A DNA stretch of 38,781 bases from an uncultured Bacteroidia bacterium (GCA_903918045.1 CAIXCY010000082.1:127730-166510); one strand, 5' to 3'; shown: positions 17,161-26,778, counted from the stretch's first letter. The notes: generated by a model from the letters alone, not told the origin. Numbers and translations are program-made.

Positions 17161-17472
17161 TTACGCTAAAACTCCTGTAATTTGAATCTGTGTCAGGTAT
17201 TGACGGTGACCGTTTTTCTTCTTGTAACCCTTACGGCGTTTTTTCTTGAAGACGATTACTTTGTCACCCTTAAGATGTTTAAGTACCGTAGCGGTAACTT
17301 TAGCACCCTCAACGAGTGGAGCACCAATACTAATAACCCCCTCATTATCAACTAACAAAACTTTTTCAAAAGTTACATCAGCACCCTCATCCTGTGGAAG
17401 GCGGTGTACATAAACCTTTCTTTCTGCCTCAACCTTAAACTGTTGACCGGCGATTTCTACAATTGCGTACAT
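17161..17472 (-). CDS. rplU: 50S ribosomal protein bL21
   Basis: This 103-residue protein begins [15 protein letters not shown] and ends with the basic family signature [20 protein letters not shown], which binds 23S rRNA. The length is standard. It is the first gene of the rplU-rpmA operon, with a good Bacteroidota promoter about 82 bases upstream. Confidence 0.98.
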   Translation of the reverse strand: MYAIVEIAGQQFKVEAERKVYVHRLPQDEGADVTFEKVLLVDNEGVISIGAPLVEGAKVTATVLKHLKGDKVIVFKKKRRKGYKKKNGHRQYLTQIQITGVLA

Positions 17473-17553
17473 TCTTACAATTTATATTATTTTGGTCCGG
17501 CAGGCGGGAAACCGACGTCTCCTCTTTTAGAGCCAACCCGAACAATTGGAGTG

Positions 17554-17585
17554 CAAAGGTAAACATTCTATCCTTTTCTTCCAAA
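17554..17585 (-). promoter_or_regulatory. rplU-rpmA promoter (Bacteroidota type)
   Basis: On the - strand a -33 TTTG (17585-17582), a 20-base spacer and a -7 TACCTTTG (17561-17554) match the TTTG-N19-22-TAnnTTTG consensus, followed by CACTCC. The implied leader to the rplU ATG is about 75 bases and is GC-richer than its surroundings, with short complementary arms (CTCT-AAA-AGAG) that could fold. Confidence 0.75.
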
Positions 17586-17801
17586 GGGATTGCAAAATTA
17601 TTTTTTATCCTTTTGTTGCCCATTTTCTATTCAAGGTTATGCGGGGAGCAAAAAGTCAAATAAACAATTGAATTTAAGATTTATTTGTTCATTTACTGTA
17701 TACCGCAAACATATCCATACAAGGCAATCTATTTCGCTTATACATTAATGTGTACTTGTCTAAAAATCAATAATTTTAATGTATTATTAAAAAGTAATTT
17801 A

Positions 17802-17809
17802 TAAATTTG
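17802..17809 (+). promoter_or_regulatory. Candidate -7 element for the Gfo/Idh/MocA gene
   Basis: TAAATTTG matches TAnnTTTG and lies 45 bases before the ATG at 17855. The -33 region has no clear TTTG. The rest of the 382-base gap between rplU and this gene (17473-17854) holds the rplU promoter and leader and otherwise AT-rich sequence with no gene seen. Confidence 0.4.
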
Positions 17810-17854
17810 TATTACTGATCACCAACGATACTTCTCACCTTAAATATTACATTT

Positions 17855-19213
17855 ATGAAAAACAGCGCTTCGACACCGATGAGCCGCAGAGGATTCATAG
17901 GTAGTTCCACATTGGCCTCCGCAGGATTGATGATTGTTCCTGCTCATACCGTATCCGGATTAGGCCATATTGCACCCAGTGATAAGCTTAATGTTGCCGG
18001 CATCGGTATTGCCGGGATGGGCAAGGGAAATATTGCAAGGGTTGCCAAAACCGAAAACATCGTTGCCCTCTGCGATATTGACTGGAGGGAGCCAACCCAA
18101 AAAGTATTTGCCCTTTATCCGAAGGCAAAACAATACAAGGACTACAGGCTCATGCTTGATAATCAAAAAGACATAGATGCTGTAATCATAGCCACCCCCG
18201 ATCATACCCACGCGATAATCAGCCTTGAAGCGATCAAACGCGGTAAACATACCTTTACCCAGAAACCGCTGACGCATACAGTTCATGAAGCCAGAGTGCT
18301 GACGCAGGCTGCCCGGGAATATAAGGTTGCAACGCAGATGGGGAACCAGGGACAGGCCGGTGAACCGACCCGCCGGCTCAGGGAGATGATCTGGGATGGT
18401 GTAATTGGTCAGATACACGAGGTGCACGTATGGACAGATCGTCCTAACCGCGGATTTATTGATACTTACTGGCCCCAGGGTGTTGCCCGGCCATTAGATA
18501 CCCCCCCTGTTCCTGCAGAAGTTGACTGGGATCTGTTTATAGGACCTGCTCCGATGCGTCCATACAACCCGGCCTATCATCCATTCAGCTGGAGAGGTTG
18601 GTGGGACTTTGGGACCGGTTCGTTAGGTGATATCGGCTGTCATTCTCTGGATCCGATATTTCGTGCACTGAAACTGAAATATCCGACAAGCATCCAGGCT
18701 GTTTCAACGCTTGTGAATCAGGAATCTTATCCTTCCGGTTCAATGATTAAATATGAGTTTCCGGCACGTGAAAATATGGCACCGGTAACACTTACCTGGT
18801 ATGATGGCGGTTTACGCCCAATGCGGATTCCCGAACTGGACGAAGGGATGCAAATGGGCTCAGGTGGCACCCTTTACATTGGAGATAAGGGTAAAATTCT
18901 TGATGATAAAATCCTGCCCCGTTCGTTGCGCGATTCATACAAAGTACCGGCTCCTTACCTTCCTGCCTCTCCAGGCCATGAAGAGGAATGGATTAACGCC
19001 TGCAAGGGCGGCGTTCCCGCAGGTTCAAATTTTGACTGGGCAGGACCATTGACTGAAACAGTCCTCATGGGAAATATAGCTCTCCGGAAAGAGCTTAAGG
19101 AAAAAATGAGTATGCAGGTATTAAACTGGGATCCCGAAAAATTCGGCTTTCCAAATCTACCTGAGGCCGACAAATTCCTTCATTATGAGTATCGGAATGG
19201 TTGGAGCTTGTAG
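17855..19213 (+). CDS. Tat-exported Gfo/Idh/MocA family oxidoreductase
   Basis: This 452-residue protein has a twin-arginine signal (MSRRGFIGSS with a following hydrophobic stretch to about residue 33). The Rossmann domain starts at NVAGIGIAGMGKGN and includes ALCDID and VIIATPDHTHA. The usual EKP of the family is QKP here (Q136-K137-P138 in TFTQKPLTHT), a variant I associate with the exported Bacteroidota branch. The C-terminal half is the alpha/beta substrate domain with GSLGDIGCHSLDP. Such proteins bind NAD(P) and oxidise or reduce sugar derivatives, sometimes with a retained cofactor in the periplasm; the substrate is unknown. It lies ahead of the glycosidase genes, with a 277-base gap containing a large inverted repeat. 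Confidence 0.88.
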   Translation: MKNSASTPMSRRGFIGSSTLASAGLMIVPAHTVSGLGHIAPSDKLNVAGIGIAGMGKGNIARVAKTENIVALCDIDWREPTQKVFALYPKAKQYKDYRLMLDNQKDIDAVIIATPDHTHAIISLEAIKRGKHTFTQKPLTHTVHEARVLTQAAREYKVATQMGNQGQAGEPTRRLREMIWDGVIGQIHEVHVWTDRPNRGFIDTYWPQGVARPLDTPPVPAEVDWDLFIGPAPMRPYNPAYHPFSWRGWWDFGTGSLGDIGCHSLDPIFRALKLKYPTSIQAVSTLVNQESYPSGSMIKYEFPARENMAPVTLTWYDGGLRPMRIPELDEGMQMGSGGTLYIGDKGKILDDKILPRSLRDSYKVPAPYLPASPGHEEEWINACKGGVPAGSNFDWAGPLTETVLMGNIALRKELKEKMSMQVLNWDPEKFGFPNLPEADKFLHYEYRNGWSL

Positions 19214-19305
19214 CTAATATACCCTATGTAAGCATAAAATCAAGGCTATTTCCGGCCTTGTTCGAGGTCGCTTAAAACAAGTACCAGACAGAAAGAAATC
19301 GATGT

Positions 19306-19355
19306 TTTGTATTGGAAAACATATAGGTTAATACATATTTGTTTTCCAATACAAA
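19306..19355. promoter_or_regulatory. 16-bp inverted repeat upstream of the glycosidase operon
   Basis: Perfect 16-bp arms TTTGTATTGGAAAACA (19306-19321) and TGTTTTCCAATACAAA (19340-19355) are separated by 18 bases. They sit 135 bases before the ATG of the lipoprotein glycosidase and 92 bases after the Gfo/Idh stop. They could be two operator half-sites for the GntR/LacI-type regulator encoded two genes downstream, or an RNA stem-loop ending the upstream transcript; the T-run after the second arm is short (TTTTA). Confidence 0.6.
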
Positions 19356-19490
19356 TTTTATGCTACCGCATTATAAAAATATTAATCCACTGATATATTG
19401 CATTTAAATAATTAGTATTATTGCATAGTACTACCCAGAGGTTTGTAAGATTTCAAAACCCCTGATTTACTGTTAAAACCAATAATTACT

Positions 19491-20789
19491 ATGAAAAATC
19501 TTATTCTTTGCGCTGTTTTAGTCTTCATCGGAATTGCTTGTTCCCAGAATCCGGATCCGAAAAAAGCATTGGCAAAACAAATCCTGGGCGATACCTCCCT
19601 GATTACGGTCGATACCATGGCCCGAAATATTCTGAAAAAAGGGTTTAATGCCGGAAGCGGATATTCGCAGGTTTGGGCAAGGGATATGAACACATTCGTT
19701 GAAATTGCCCTGGAATCGGTAAATCCCAAGAATATCCGGGGGGCAATCCTTGTTTTTTTCGCACTTCAACAACCCAATAACGAAATGATTGATGGATATG
19801 TCTTAAATAAGGATTTTAATTGGGGAGATCCGAATCAGTATCGTTCATCGGCAGATACGGCTCATGTCGGATTTAAAAATACCGTTGAAACCGACCAGGA
19901 GACCTCACTGATTCAAATTGTGGGAAAGTATGTCCGAATAACGGGTGACACCTCAATACTCTCAGAAGAAATAGCCGGCAAAACAGTTCTGGAGCGTATG
20001 GAAATGATGGTGGACTATCTAATGAAAGAGCGCTATAGCGAAAAATACGGACTGCTTTGGGGGGCAATGACTGCCGACTGGGGTGATGTGCAGCCAAATA
20101 CTGACAATGTCGTTGACATCGATTCAACGACCACTCCGGCGATTGACGTGTATGATAATGCGATGTTTATCATTTCCCTGGATTACCTGACCCAAATGAC
20201 AAAAGATCGATCTCAGGCAAAAAGATGGCAATCTTTGCGTGCTAATATCGCCAGTAATGTACGTACTTATTTATGGAATGCAGGGAAACAAAAATTCATA
20301 CCACATATCTACCTAGATAAATCACCAATCCCCGCAGGGTTTGATGAATCGAAGGTTTACTATCACGGAGGTACCGCTATTGCAATAGAAGCAGGGCTTT
20401 TAACCAAAGCAGAGATTGAATCCTCGAATAAACAGATGCTTGAAAATGTCCGGTTATCGGGTGCACCTACTATTGGACTCACCCTCTACCCGGTATATCC
20501 TGAAGGTTTCTTCCATGGAGGGATGGGTAAACCTTATATTTATCAGAATGGAGGTGACTGGACCTGGTTTGGTGCGCGGATGATTCAGCAACTAACTGCT
20601 AATGGATTCGAAAAAGAAGCCTATACCGAAATCCGGCCGATGGTTGACCTTGTAATTAAAAATAAGGGTTTCTATGAATGGTATTATGTTGATGGAAAGC
20701 CCAATGGATCGGCACAATTTAAAGGTTCGGCGGGTACATTGGCAAAAGCCATTCAGATGTTGAGAATTTGGGCAGAGAAGAATAAATAG
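19491..20789 (+). CDS. Exported six-hairpin (alpha/alpha)6-barrel glycosidase
   Basis: This 432-residue protein has an N-terminal signal ending in a possible lipobox (FIGIAC, Cys17). The body looks like the six-hairpin glycosidase fold: GYSQVWARDM at 58-66, ETDQETS at 133-139, TADWGDVQP near 195, VYDNAMFIISLDY, and YIYQNGGDWTWFGARM near the end. Asp and Glu in these blocks are candidate acids and bases, as in GH15/GH37/GH63-like enzymes and amylo-1,6-glucosidases. I cannot assign a CAZy family with confidence. It is followed six bases later by the regulator gene and then by GH127 and GH2 genes, so it should act on the same glycan. Confidence 0.72.
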   Translation: MKNLILCAVLVFIGIACSQNPDPKKALAKQILGDTSLITVDTMARNILKKGFNAGSGYSQVWARDMNTFVEIALESVNPKNIRGAILVFFALQQPNNEMIDGYVLNKDFNWGDPNQYRSSADTAHVGFKNTVETDQETSLIQIVGKYVRITGDTSILSEEIAGKTVLERMEMMVDYLMKERYSEKYGLLWGAMTADWGDVQPNTDNVVDIDSTTTPAIDVYDNAMFIISLDYLTQMTKDRSQAKRWQSLRANIASNVRTYLWNAGKQKFIPHIYLDKSPIPAGFDESKVYYHGGTAIAIEAGLLTKAEIESSNKQMLENVRLSGAPTIGLTLYPVYPEGFFHGGMGKPYIYQNGGDWTWFGARMIQQLTANGFEKEAYTEIRPMVDLVIKNKGFYEWYYVDGKPNGSAQFKGSAGTLAKAIQMLRIWAEKNK

Positions 20790-20795
20790 ACGAGT

Positions 20796-21803
20796 ATGAC
20801 ATTCGATATTCAGTTCGAAGATAATCCTTCGGTTCCAAAATACCGGCAGATTATTGATGCGGTTCATCAAAAACTCAAAACCGGCGAGTTTAAAAAAGGG
20901 GATAAAATACCGTCTCTGAATATGCTATGCAGGCAGTATGGATTATCTCAGGATACTGTACTAACCGCATACAATGAACTAAAATCCAAAGGAGTTATTA
21001 TTTCTCAGGTCGGTAAAGGATATTTTATATTGAATGAAAATGCGGAATTTAAGCACAAGGTCCTGCTGGTTTTTGATCGTCTTACGGCTTACAAGGAAGA
21101 GTTATACGATTCGTTTAAAGAGACTCTGAATAAAGATGGCACCGAGCAGATCTTTTTTCATCACAATAACCTGAAGATGTTTCAGACGATTATCGAAGGG
21201 GCAATTGGCGATTATTCGGAATATGTGATTATGCCCATCGATCATCCGGATACCGGTTCCATCCTTGGAAGACTGCCATCCCATAAAGTTTTTATTCTGG
21301 ATCAGGGGCGCAAACAATATAAAGGTACATATCCTTATGTATGTCAGGATTTTGAAAGGGACATCTACCGGATTTTAAAGGAGAATGATCTGCTTGTAAA
21401 TAAATATCGGAGGATGGTTCTGGTCATTCGGCATCAGAAATCCCATTTCCGGGATATTGCAACCGGATTCCGAAATTTTTGCAGGTATCATCCCATCGAT
21501 TTTGAAATTATCAGCGATTTGCATCTATTCGGAATAAGGAAGAGTGATGCTTTCGTGGTGGTTGACGACCGTGATCTTGAGTTTTTGGTCCTGTATTCGA
21601 TAGAAAATCAACTTATTCCTGGTAAAGACATGGGAATTATCTCCTACAACGAAGCACCACTGAAAAGAATTGTCGCCGCTGGAATAACGACAATAACCAC
21701 CGATTTTGCAAAAATGGGAAAAAGTATGGCGCTGATGATCCTGAATGGGAAAAAAGAAAAAATCGATAACCCATTTCATTTAATCCGGAGAAATTCTTTT
21801 TAA
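20796..21803 (+). CDS. GntR-type regulator with LacI-like sugar-binding domain
   Basis: The protein has 335 residues. Residues about 5-75 form a GntR winged helix (PKYRQIIDAVHQKLKTGEF, then KIPSLNMLCRQYGLSQDTVL and a wing at GKGYFI). The rest, from about 85, has the look of a periplasmic-binding-protein domain (HKVLLVFDRLTAYKEELYD, then DMGIISYNEAPLKRI and TTITTDFAKMGKSMALMI), as in AraR-like GntR/LacI hybrids. Such regulators sense a free sugar or sugar phosphate in the cytoplasm. It is embedded in the operon, six bases after the upstream glycosidase and 30 bases before the GH127 gene, so it probably controls its own operon; the inverted repeat at 19306-19355 is a candidate site. Confidence 0.88.
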   Translation: MTFDIQFEDNPSVPKYRQIIDAVHQKLKTGEFKKGDKIPSLNMLCRQYGLSQDTVLTAYNELKSKGVIISQVGKGYFILNENAEFKHKVLLVFDRLTAYKEELYDSFKETLNKDGTEQIFFHHNNLKMFQTIIEGAIGDYSEYVIMPIDHPDTGSILGRLPSHKVFILDQGRKQYKGTYPYVCQDFERDIYRILKENDLLVNKYRRMVLVIRHQKSHFRDIATGFRNFCRYHPIDFEIISDLHLFGIRKSDAFVVVDDRDLEFLVLYSIENQLIPGKDMGIISYNEAPLKRIVAAGITTITTDFAKMGKSMALMILNGKKEKIDNPFHLIRRNSF

Positions 21804-21833
21804 ACACCTGATAATTACTAATAATTTAGAATT

Positions 21834-23885
21834 ATGAAAAGAATATTTAGAGTACAGTCTCTTTTCATTTGGATGATTTTAATTCTATTAATTGGATGTA
21901 CCCGGAAACCAAATCCTGAAATAACTGATACTATGATAAGCAACAGTATCGGGTTAAAGGTTGCACCGGTATTTTTTCCACTGAAACCGGGAGCTGTTTC
22001 ACCAAAAGGTTGGATTAAAGATTGGGCCTGGGATGCCGTCAACGGGATTACCGGTCATCTGGATGAGTATTCTCCAACTTTCGGGGAGGCCTGGAAAGGA
22101 TATGGTTTTAAGGCCAGAGGAGCCACCGCCAACGGAGGAGGATGGCCACTCGAACAATGCAGCTACTGGCTCGATGGGGCTGTAAGGCTGAGTTATATTC
22201 TTGGGGATTCTGCTTTAATCAAAAAGGTATCTGCAAGACTCGACACTGTGGTGGAAGGTGTTTTAAAACGGGGAGACAATTTTATTTACTGGCTTCCCAA
22301 AAAGATGTTAATAGACAGTACTCAGGGTTGGGCCGAATTTAACAGCTGGGCCCATTCCCACATGGGACGTGCACTGGTTGCTTATTACCAGGCATCCGGA
22401 AAACCGAAGATTTTGCAAGCCCTTACAAAAGTCTACCAAAATTATTCCCTTCCAAAATTAATGAACCATTTTACTGCGGTATCGGGTTCGGTTAATATTG
22501 ACCCAATGATGGATACTTATCTGATGACCGGCGATACAATTATTCGAAATAACATCCGTAGTTTTGGGAATACAGGGGAATATCAATCACTCGCTCAAAA
22601 CTGGAATGCCGGCAGACTCCAACCGGGGCATAATGTGATTTATTATGAGAATATCCGTGTTCCTGCGCTACTATACCTGTTTACCGGGAAAAAAGAGGAC
22701 CTCGGAGCATCCTTGAATGCTCTGAATTGGGGAGAAAAAACCAATTTACTTCCTGTTGGAGTTACCTCAGGTGAAGAGTTTCATGCCGGAATTGGCGCAA
22801 CCCGAAACATTGAAACCTGTGATGTTTCAGCAGCCATAAATACCTTTAACAGGCTGCTTCAGATTACTGGGGATCAGAAATATTCCGATAAAATAGAGAA
22901 AATTTTCTTTAACGCTGCAGCAGTACCCGTTGCCCGCGATTTCTCGACAATGTGCTATTATCAGTCAATGAATCGTTACAGTAGTCAGCTACCTGGCGAA
23001 GAGCCGGGTTCGCCAGGAAAAGAGTGTTATAAATTTACCAAACTGGGACATTCGGTGTTGTGCTGTGTGGCCAATAATTGCCGGATACTTCCTAATTACA
23101 TCATGAATATGTGGATGGCTACCTCCGACCATGGAGTTGCTGCAACAATGTACGGGCCAAGTGTAGTAACCGCTTTGGTCGCAGATCATATTACCACTAA
23201 AATAGTCAGCTCGACAAACTATCCATTTGATGAAACAATAAAATTGACAGTCAATCCATACAAATCCTCCACATTTCCAATCTACCTGCGTATTCCCGAA
23301 TGGTGTACGACCCCTTCCATAAAGGTAAACGGGAAAATTACTGTTATTGAAAAACTGGTAAGCGGATTTGCGAGGTTAAATCAAACCTGGAATGCCGGAG
23401 ATATTATTGATCTGTCATTACCGATGATTGCAAGGGTGGTGCACGGAAATGAGACCCCCTATCCGCAAATTTCCTATTTTGATTCCTATCACAAAATGGC
23501 AAAGGATACATCGATTCGAAACCCTTATGCCTGCGTTTATTATGGTCCCTTACTTTTTTCGTTACCTATTCCGGATCTAACGCCGGATCAGGAAGCAAAG
23601 GGAGCAAAATTCAATTATGCCCTTGACGTATCACCTCAAGATGCTTCCAAAACTATCGGTGTTGAACGAAAGAAGATGCCAATACATTGGGAGTGGTCCC
23701 TCGACTCGCCGGTAAAACTTACGGTGAACGCCAGGGAATTTGAGTGGAAGCCAACGGAAAATAAGGTACTCCCTGACAAGCCAGTCGAAAATGGAAAGCC
23801 GGCTAAGATTCAGTTAGTCCCTTATGGAGCAACCAAATTCAGGGTATCGATGTTTCCCGTAACTGCTGATTCATACCATAACTAA
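21834..23885 (+). CDS. GH127-like beta-L-arabinofuranosidase (DUF1680 family), lipoprotein
   Basis: This 683-residue protein has a lipoprotein signal (LILLIGC, Cys22). The catalytic (alpha/alpha)6 domain contains the GH127 metal and nucleophile set: ETC at E327-T328-C329 and the double cysteine C410-C411 in HSVLCCVANN. In the characterised enzyme HypBA1 the equivalent Glu, Cys, Cys and Cys bind zinc and one Cys is the nucleophile; the spacing here is similar. A beta-sandwich part follows from about 450 (YLRIPEWCTTPSIKVNG). The expected reaction is release of beta-L-arabinofuranose or a related sugar from plant or algal glycans in the periplasm. GH146, which shares this site, is an alternative. 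It lies 10 bases before a GH2 gene. Confidence 0.85.
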   Translation: MKRIFRVQSLFIWMILILLIGCTRKPNPEITDTMISNSIGLKVAPVFFPLKPGAVSPKGWIKDWAWDAVNGITGHLDEYSPTFGEAWKGYGFKARGATANGGGWPLEQCSYWLDGAVRLSYILGDSALIKKVSARLDTVVEGVLKRGDNFIYWLPKKMLIDSTQGWAEFNSWAHSHMGRALVAYYQASGKPKILQALTKVYQNYSLPKLMNHFTAVSGSVNIDPMMDTYLMTGDTIIRNNIRSFGNTGEYQSLAQNWNAGRLQPGHNVIYYENIRVPALLYLFTGKKEDLGASLNALNWGEKTNLLPVGVTSGEEFHAGIGATRNIETCDVSAAINTFNRLLQITGDQKYSDKIEKIFFNAAAVPVARDFSTMCYYQSMNRYSSQLPGEEPGSPGKECYKFTKLGHSVLCCVANNCRILPNYIMNMWMATSDHGVAATMYGPSVVTALVADHITTKIVSSTNYPFDETIKLTVNPYKSSTFPIYLRIPEWCTTPSIKVNGKITVIEKLVSGFARLNQTWNAGDIIDLSLPMIARVVHGNETPYPQISYFDSYHKMAKDTSIRNPYACVYYGPLLFSLPIPDLTPDQEAKGAKFNYALDVSPQDASKTIGVERKKMPIHWEWSLDSPVKLTVNAREFEWKPTENKVLPDKPVENGKPAKIQLVPYGATKFRVSMFPVTADSYHN

Positions 23886-23895
23886 TACCTCTAAA

Positions 23896-26127
23896 ATGAA
23901 AATTTCAGCACTTTTTTTGGTCCTGCTATTTTGCGGAAGCGCTCTCTTTTCGCAGAATGAACCCCGAACGACAATCAATTTAAATGGGATTTGGAATTTT
24001 GATCAGACGATCAATGCCTTCCCTCCATCAAAATTCACGCGGGTTATTCCGGTTCCGGGACTTGTTCATCTGGCGACACCTAAAATCGAGGATTACGACA
24101 AATTTTTCAAACGTGCCGATAAGGTGGTTGCAAAGGATCAGCACAATCTTTACAACATCGACTATACGCCAAGGTACAGCTGGTATCGCAAGGCTATCTT
24201 CATCCCTAAAAATCTTGATGAAAGAGAGGCTATGATCACTATTAAAAAGAGCCAGTATGTAACACAGGTCTATGTAAATGGCTTTGATATGGGAACTTCT
24301 GTCGCCTGTTATACTCCCGTTGAATTCCCGGTTACGGGGGCTATTAAGTTTGGGATGGAAAATGAAATCCTGATTAAAGTTGGTGACCGTGTCTGGCTTC
24401 CAAGTGATGCTGCGGGTGGAACAGACAAGGAGAAAGAGCATTATCTTCCAGGGATATGGGACGATGTTCTGATCTCATTTACAGGAAAAACCAGGATAAA
24501 CCGGCTCTTGGCATTACCTTCTGTAAGCGAAAGAAAGGTAACAATTAAGGCTCAAATCCGAAATCTGATTCCCGCACAGATTTATGTGGGTGATGCAATG
24601 GGTGATTCCGTTACACTTGACATCGCTATAAGTGAAAAGATTACAGGGAAAGTTGTGGCACAACAGAGTGGACGGTTTCTTGCCAAACGTGATAATCTGA
24701 CGGAAGCTGACCTTGAGATTCCGATAGCTGAGTTTACCAATTGGACACCTGACAACCCTTTTCTTTACAAGGCCATCGCAACACTTAAAAACGACAAAGG
24801 CACTTCTGATAAACTGGAGAAACAGTTTGGAATGCGCGATTTTACCCGTAAGGGGAAATTCTTCTATCTGAACGGTGAGAAGATAATCCTTCGCGGAACC
24901 AACGTAACCCTTCAACGTTTTTTCGAAGATCCCGACTGTGGCAACCTGGTCTGGGACCATGAGTGGGTGAAGAAACTGTTATTCGATCTTCCAAAAAAAC
25001 TCAGCTGGAATATGATGCGTATCTGTGTGGGCATTGCACCCGATTTCTGGTACGACCTGGCTGATGAATATGGAATAATGTTCCAGAATGAATGGCTTTA
25101 CTGGCAAAACCACGGCTGGGACGATCAGCTTCGCAAGGAATATACCGACTGGGTCTGGTCCGACGGAAACCATCCAAGCATCGCAATTTGGGATGCGATC
25201 AATGAGAACTGGGATGACTATATTGGGAATAAGCTGATTCCTGAATTAAAAAAACTCGATCCTACCCGTATTTGGGATTCCGGATATATGACGTCCGACC
25301 AGATGCCACAGGACGAGATGGATGAGCCCCACCCCTATCAGGGACCAATGCCCTGGAAATCATTACCCGAATTTGAGAAAAATCCGTATCCTTTAGGTAA
25401 TCTGAATTTCAAACCGGCGGTAACCCAGCGAATTGACGCAGCAGGGGTTCCGCAGCTCATCAACGAATACGGGTGGAACTGGCTTTGGAGAAACGGGACT
25501 CCGAGTAAACTAACAGTCAACACCTATAATTACTATTTAGGTCCAAACTCAACACCTGATCAAAATCGAGAACTTCAGGCCTACTGGCAGGAACTGGAGA
25601 CCGAATGGCTTCGGAGCAATCCAAATCCTGCAGGAGTGCTGGCTTTTTGTTATCTGGCCAATAATTATGGCTACACCGGCGACTGGTTTATGGGTAATAT
25701 TAAAGATTTGATTCCCTCTCCTACCCTTGACTGGTTCAGGCATGCGTTTGCTCCAACCGCTGCGTTTATAAACCTGACGGATGAACGTTATGTCAAAAAC
25801 AGCATACCTCATGAGTCGGGATCGACATTGCTTTTTAACCTTTGCGGAATTAATAACCTATCCAATACCATAAAGGGCACCATTAAAGTCAGATTTATTA
25901 ATTCGGCAGGGGAAAGTTCAAAAGAGCAGACGCTTTCAGTAGAACTGGATTCCTTTGTACGTAGCGATATTCCGGTTTCAATGGTCCTGCCAGCCGAAAC
26001 TGGAGGTTTTGTGTTGGTTGCAGAATTCACACCTGACAACGGAACGCGGGTAATAAGCCGAAGGTTTTTGAAGATTGGTCAGGCTGCAAATTATTCCTAT
26101 TATAATTTAAGTCCATTCGAAAAATGA
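23896..26127 (+). CDS. Exported glycoside hydrolase family 2 enzyme
   Basis: This 743-residue protein has a signal peptide (KISALFLVLLFCGSALFS before QNEP). A jelly-roll sugar-binding domain (LNGIWNFDQ, VPGLVH, YRKAIFIPKN) and an immunoglobulin-like domain precede a TIM barrel starting near FYLNGEKIILRGTN. The GH2 acid/base Asn-Glu is N436-E437 (WDAINENWDD) and the nucleophile is E524 in LINEYGWNW, so the enzyme should be active. The sugar specificity (galactosidase, glucuronidase, mannosidase or other) cannot be read from sequence. It is a paralogue of the GH2 gene at 28166: both share RGTNV followed by FFED and NEY(G/C)W. Its stop overlaps the start of the cupin isomerase gene (ATGA). Confidence 0.9.
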   Translation: MKISALFLVLLFCGSALFSQNEPRTTINLNGIWNFDQTINAFPPSKFTRVIPVPGLVHLATPKIEDYDKFFKRADKVVAKDQHNLYNIDYTPRYSWYRKAIFIPKNLDEREAMITIKKSQYVTQVYVNGFDMGTSVACYTPVEFPVTGAIKFGMENEILIKVGDRVWLPSDAAGGTDKEKEHYLPGIWDDVLISFTGKTRINRLLALPSVSERKVTIKAQIRNLIPAQIYVGDAMGDSVTLDIAISEKITGKVVAQQSGRFLAKRDNLTEADLEIPIAEFTNWTPDNPFLYKAIATLKNDKGTSDKLEKQFGMRDFTRKGKFFYLNGEKIILRGTNVTLQRFFEDPDCGNLVWDHEWVKKLLFDLPKKLSWNMMRICVGIAPDFWYDLADEYGIMFQNEWLYWQNHGWDDQLRKEYTDWVWSDGNHPSIAIWDAINENWDDYIGNKLIPELKKLDPTRIWDSGYMTSDQMPQDEMDEPHPYQGPMPWKSLPEFEKNPYPLGNLNFKPAVTQRIDAAGVPQLINEYGWNWLWRNGTPSKLTVNTYNYYLGPNSTPDQNRELQAYWQELETEWLRSNPNPAGVLAFCYLANNYGYTGDWFMGNIKDLIPSPTLDWFRHAFAPTAAFINLTDERYVKNSIPHESGSTLLFNLCGINNLSNTIKGTIKVRFINSAGESSKEQTLSVELDSFVRSDIPVSMVLPAETGGFVLVAEFTPDNGTRVISRRFLKIGQAANYSYYNLSPFEK

Positions 26128-26693
26128 AGCATTTGGAAATAATAAGATCTCCTGTTGAATTTAATACGGACAATATTGAATTGAAAGGTTCCCCCGTTGT
26201 CTTTCTAAATCGTACTTTAGCTGAGATTATTGATATCTTTCTGGATCAGGAGGCAGTTAAACTAATTTCACCTCACACTCCGGTTTATACTGTTCACTCA
26301 TGGTTGCCTGTCAAAGTAGGGACTTCGGGCGGTTTGTTTTTCGGAACCTCAGCTATAATGCCAGGTAAAGTTGGAAACGAATATTTTATGACCAGAGGGC
26401 ATTTTCATGAATTGGCCGATCGTTCAGAATTCTACTGGGGAATTCAGGGGAGAGGGGTTCTGATTCTAATGGATCGTGACCGCAATACCTGGGGTGAGGC
26501 GGTATACCCGGGTAGTCTTCACTACATTGGCGCGGAAACCGCCCATCGTCTGGCGAATACCTGTGAAGAAAACCTTCTGGTTGGTGCCTGCTGGCCTTCG
26601 GACGCAGGACACAATTACGACGATATTGCAATCAACGGATTTTCAGCACGATTGGTTGAAATCGACGGAAAACCGGTTTTGGTTCCACAATAA
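26124..26693 (+). CDS. Cupin-type glucose-6-phosphate isomerase
   Basis: This 189-residue cytoplasmic cupin interconverts glucose 6-phosphate and fructose 6-phosphate. The metal ligands H93, H95 (TRGHFHE), E102 (SEFYW) and H141 (TAHRLAN) fall exactly five residues after H88, H90, E97 and H136 of the Pyrococcus furiosus enzyme, which has the same length. The tail DAGHNYDDIAINGFSARLVE is also family-typical. Its start overlaps the preceding GH2 stop, which ties it to glycan use rather than housekeeping. It is unrelated to conventional Pgi. A second, larger cupin isomerase lies at 32699. Confidence 0.88.
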   Translation: MKHLEIIRSPVEFNTDNIELKGSPVVFLNRTLAEIIDIFLDQEAVKLISPHTPVYTVHSWLPVKVGTSGGLFFGTSAIMPGKVGNEYFMTRGHFHELADRSEFYWGIQGRGVLILMDRDRNTWGEAVYPGSLHYIGAETAHRLANTCEENLLVGACWPSDAGHNYDDIAINGFSARLVEIDGKPVLVPQ

Positions 26694-26707
26694 TATATAA
26701 TTAACCA

Positions 26708-26735
26708 GTAGAGACGAGGCATGCCTGGCATCTAC
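26708..26735. repeat. 28-bp imperfect palindrome
   Basis: GTAGA and TCTAC ends flank a central perfect AGGCATGCCT, with four mismatched bases on each side; the centre is at 26721/26722. GTAGAGACG at an end recalls palindromic repeats with GTAGAGACG...CGTCTCTAC arms seen between genes in many bacteria, so this may be a decayed copy. It lies in the short gap before the transporter gene. Confidence 0.4.
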
Positions 26736-26778
26736 AAAAAATCCAACAAATTTAATATCAATAAATTATATTGAACAA

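Noticed and set aside
17960-18427. 155-codon open frame on the - strand
   Set aside because: It lies wholly inside the Gfo/Idh/MocA gene on the other strand and its translation shows no domain; a shadow of strong coding sequence.
24514-24960. 148-codon open frame on the - strand
   Set aside because: Antisense to the first GH2 gene, no recognisable domain or start context.
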